Origin: Altererythrobacter sp. Root672
GTDB taxonomy: Bacteria > Pseudomonadota > Alphaproteobacteria > Sphingomonadales > Sphingomonadaceae
DNA: 64,000 nt
Assembly: GCF_001427865.1 (NCBI RefSeq)
Contig: NZ_LMHH01000003.1
Location: 186,256 to 250,255 of the forward strand
Direction of reading: 5' to 3'
Under the pieces are notes generated by a model. It did no database searches. It saw only the letters and a list, made by a program, of their open reading frames with translations, and was not told the origin of the DNA. Shown here piece after piece: positions 62,841 through 64,000 of this stretch. A program made the translations under genes and the position numbers. The number at the start of each line of letters is the position of its first letter. Positions within the stretch are counted from its first letter, which is position 1.

Positions 62841-64000
62841 CTACTTCTCGGCTACGGCGGCAACGTCCCGCGCCAGATGACGGCTTGCCAGCAGGTAATG
62901 CAGCCCCGCCCAGACGTAGAGCGCTCCGGTGATTGCCATCGCGACAGACAGCCCCTGCGCCGGGCCAAAAGATAACGCCATGCGGTCGCTCAGCCAGCCA
63001 AGCAGGAATGGTCCGAGCGCGCTGGCGACACCGTACACGACATTGAGAACGGCAAAGGTCGAGACCCGCATGCGCGGGTGCATCAGGTTCTGCAGCGCGG
63101 CGTAAGTGATCCCGAGGTAGCCGAAGTTGAGGAACGTCGCGATGCTGATGAGGCCTAGCAGCAGGCCAAGGCTCTCGCGGGTGATGGCAAAGACATAGAG
63201 CGGTCCGCCGATGATCAGGCAGATCGCCGGGATCAGGGCATAGGCCGCCGGATTCTTCGCGCCCAGCTTGTCGCCGAGCCAGCCGCTTCCGACGACAGAG
63301 ATCGCAGCGGGCAAGCTGGCGATGATGCCCGAATAGAGCCCCGCCTCAGCCAAGCCGACCCCGAACTGGCGCATCATCAGCGAGGTGAAGAAGTAGTTCA
63401 GCCCGAAGCCGAGCATGGCTGCGAGTGAGGATCCAATCACCAGGTGGCGGGCGCTGGACAGCCCGAACAGGCGGTGAAGTACCGCCTTCATTGGCGGCAC
63501 CTCGTCGGTCGCGACCTTGTCGTACCGGCCACGCGGCGGCTCGGCCACGAACAGCCAGGCGAGGAGGGCCAGTACCAAGCCGGGGATCGCGGCGATCAGG
63601 AAAGTGAAACGCCAGTCGAACTCTTGTGCGATCCAGCCACCACCAACAAAGCCGACGAAGGCTCCAATCGGCGGCGCGAGCATCAGGATCGATATCGCCA
63701 AGCCCCGTTTCGACGGCGGGAAGTAATCGGAAATGACCGACTGGTTGCTTGGCAGCCCGATCGCTTCGCCCAGGCCTACGCCCATTCGGGCAAATAGCAG
63801 TTGGGTCCAACTCACCGCCCAGCCGCAGGCCGCCGTGGCCAGGGACCAAAACAGTGTGCCGGCCGCAATCAGCGACAACCGCCGAAGCCGCTCGGCATAA
63901 CGAGCGACGATCAGGGCAACGCCGACGTTGAGCAGGGTGAAGGCCGTGCCCATCAGCGAGACCTGCGCGTCCGTCAGCTTGAACTCGCCCTTGATCGGCT
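62841..64000 (-). CDS. MFS transporter, 5' end beyond the window
   Basis: At least eleven membrane helices are visible. The frame continues without a stop to the right edge, where it reads PIKGEFKLTDAQVSLMGTAF, the usual start of helix 1-2 in this subgroup; the ATG at 63953 is internal. MFS features include VARYAERLRRLSLIAAGTLF after helix 2 and FFPPSKRGLAISILML. It resembles the spinster-like/hexuronate group (FNPxKR-type motif). Substrate unknown. About 387 residues are present. Confidence 0.85.
   Translation of the reverse strand, partial: PIKGEFKLTDAQVSLMGTAFTLLNVGVALIVARYAERLRRLSLIAAGTLFWSLATAACGWAVSWTQLLFARMGVGLGEAIGLPSNQSVISDYFPPSKRGLAISILMLAPPIGAFVGFVGGGWIAQEFDWRFTFLIAAIPGLVLALLAWLFVAEPPRGRYDKVATDEVPPMKAVLHRLFGLSSARHLVIGSSLAAMLGFGLNYFFTSLMMRQFGVGLAEAGLYSGIIASLPAAISVVGSGWLGDKLGAKNPAAYALIPAICLIIGGPLYVFAITRESLGLLLGLISIATFLNFGYLGITYAALQNLMHPRMRVSTFAVLNVVYGVASALGPFLLGWLSDRMALSFGPAQGLSVAMAITGALYVWAGLHYLLASRHLARDVAAVAEK

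Noticed and set aside
1-64000. tRNA genes, rRNA genes, CRISPR arrays, transposase or integrase genes
   Set aside because: None was found on reading both strands. The regular repeats seen are palindromic or the three-unit tandem array after ctrA, without CRISPR spacing or cas genes.

Overview
The window looks like a chromosome segment from a sphingomonad-type alphaproteobacterium (Sphingomonadales, Novosphingobium/Erythrobacter-like). Pointers are the high GC content outside one small island, a CtrA cell-cycle regulator, an alphaproteobacterial DksA with a single zinc-finger cysteine, the hisS-prfA-prmC-DUF4167 run, a TonB-dependent receptor, and an aromatic catabolic gene set rich in carotenoid-oxygenase-like (lignostilbene dioxygenase) and NTF2/SnoaL-like proteins. 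No rRNA, tRNA or CRISPR array was seen.

Layout. 0-1.7 kb: two small hypothetical genes and nrdB. 1.7-3.3 kb: a lower-GC island with its own consensus-like promoter carrying a HigB-like toxin, an HTH antitoxin-like protein and a DUF6941 protein, followed by a decayed SEC-C motif gene. 3.3-5.1 kb: a structured repeat or candidate ncRNA (copy A), a palindromic repeat, a second broken SEC-C gene and a hypothetical gene. 5.1-6.7 kb: a DUF1097 membrane protein and a small-protein/hydrolase pair. 6.7-25 kb: catabolic region I. It holds a DoxX-like protein, a secreted protein, a stilbene-cleavage-type oxygenase, a MarR regulator with a five-gene operon, an aromatic acid MFS transporter, a tandem NTF2-like protein, an SDR, a vanillyl-alcohol-oxidase/4-cresol-dehydrogenase-type flavoprotein with its cytochrome c, an NmrA protein, a PQQ alcohol dehydrogenase fused to cytochrome c, and an aldehyde dehydrogenase. 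25-31.3 kb: housekeeping genes (mutS, DUF4112, an orphan solute-binding lipoprotein, PilZ, dksA, a SEL1-like protein). 31.3-39.8 kb: catabolic region II with an NTF2-like protein divergent from a second oxygenase, then an esterase/Zn-alcohol dehydrogenase/aldehyde dehydrogenase operon, a TonB receptor and a periplasmic NTF2-like protein. 39.8-40.5 kb: a repeat nest including ncRNA copy B. 40.5-64 kb: core genes (3-hydroxybutyryl-CoA dehydrogenase, cobalamin adenosyltransferase, gluQRS, HNH nuclease, malic enzyme, TauE/SafE, trmB, ctrA, rpoN, lptB, ppa, LLM oxidoreductase, hisS, prfA, prmC, DUF4167, lnt, metK) and an MFS transporter cut by the window edge.

How the catabolic genes may work together (inference). 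An outer-membrane TonB receptor and an inner-membrane MFS porter would bring in lignin-type phenylpropanoids or dimers. The flavoprotein/cytochrome pair would oxidise a para-alkylphenol, the PQQ or Zn alcohol dehydrogenases plus aldehyde dehydrogenases would oxidise the side-chain alcohol, an NTF2-like lyase could form a stilbene, and the oxygenases would split the double bond into aromatic aldehydes. The first oxygenase keeps Tyr101 and Lys134, the phenol-binding pair known from lignostilbene dioxygenases. Three divergent promoters in region I carry the same inverted repeat TAAC-N4-GTTA, one of them overlapping the -10 box of the marR gene, which suggests one MarR-controlled regulon.

The most novel-looking items are a pair of 366-394 bp structured repeats with identical promoter/operator boxes (3304-3697 and 39801-40166) whose sequence differences preserve RNA pairing on the + strand, the MarR-type regulon, a palindromic repeat that has become coding sequence inside mutS, and three 18-bp tandem repeats between the ctrA stop codon and its terminator.
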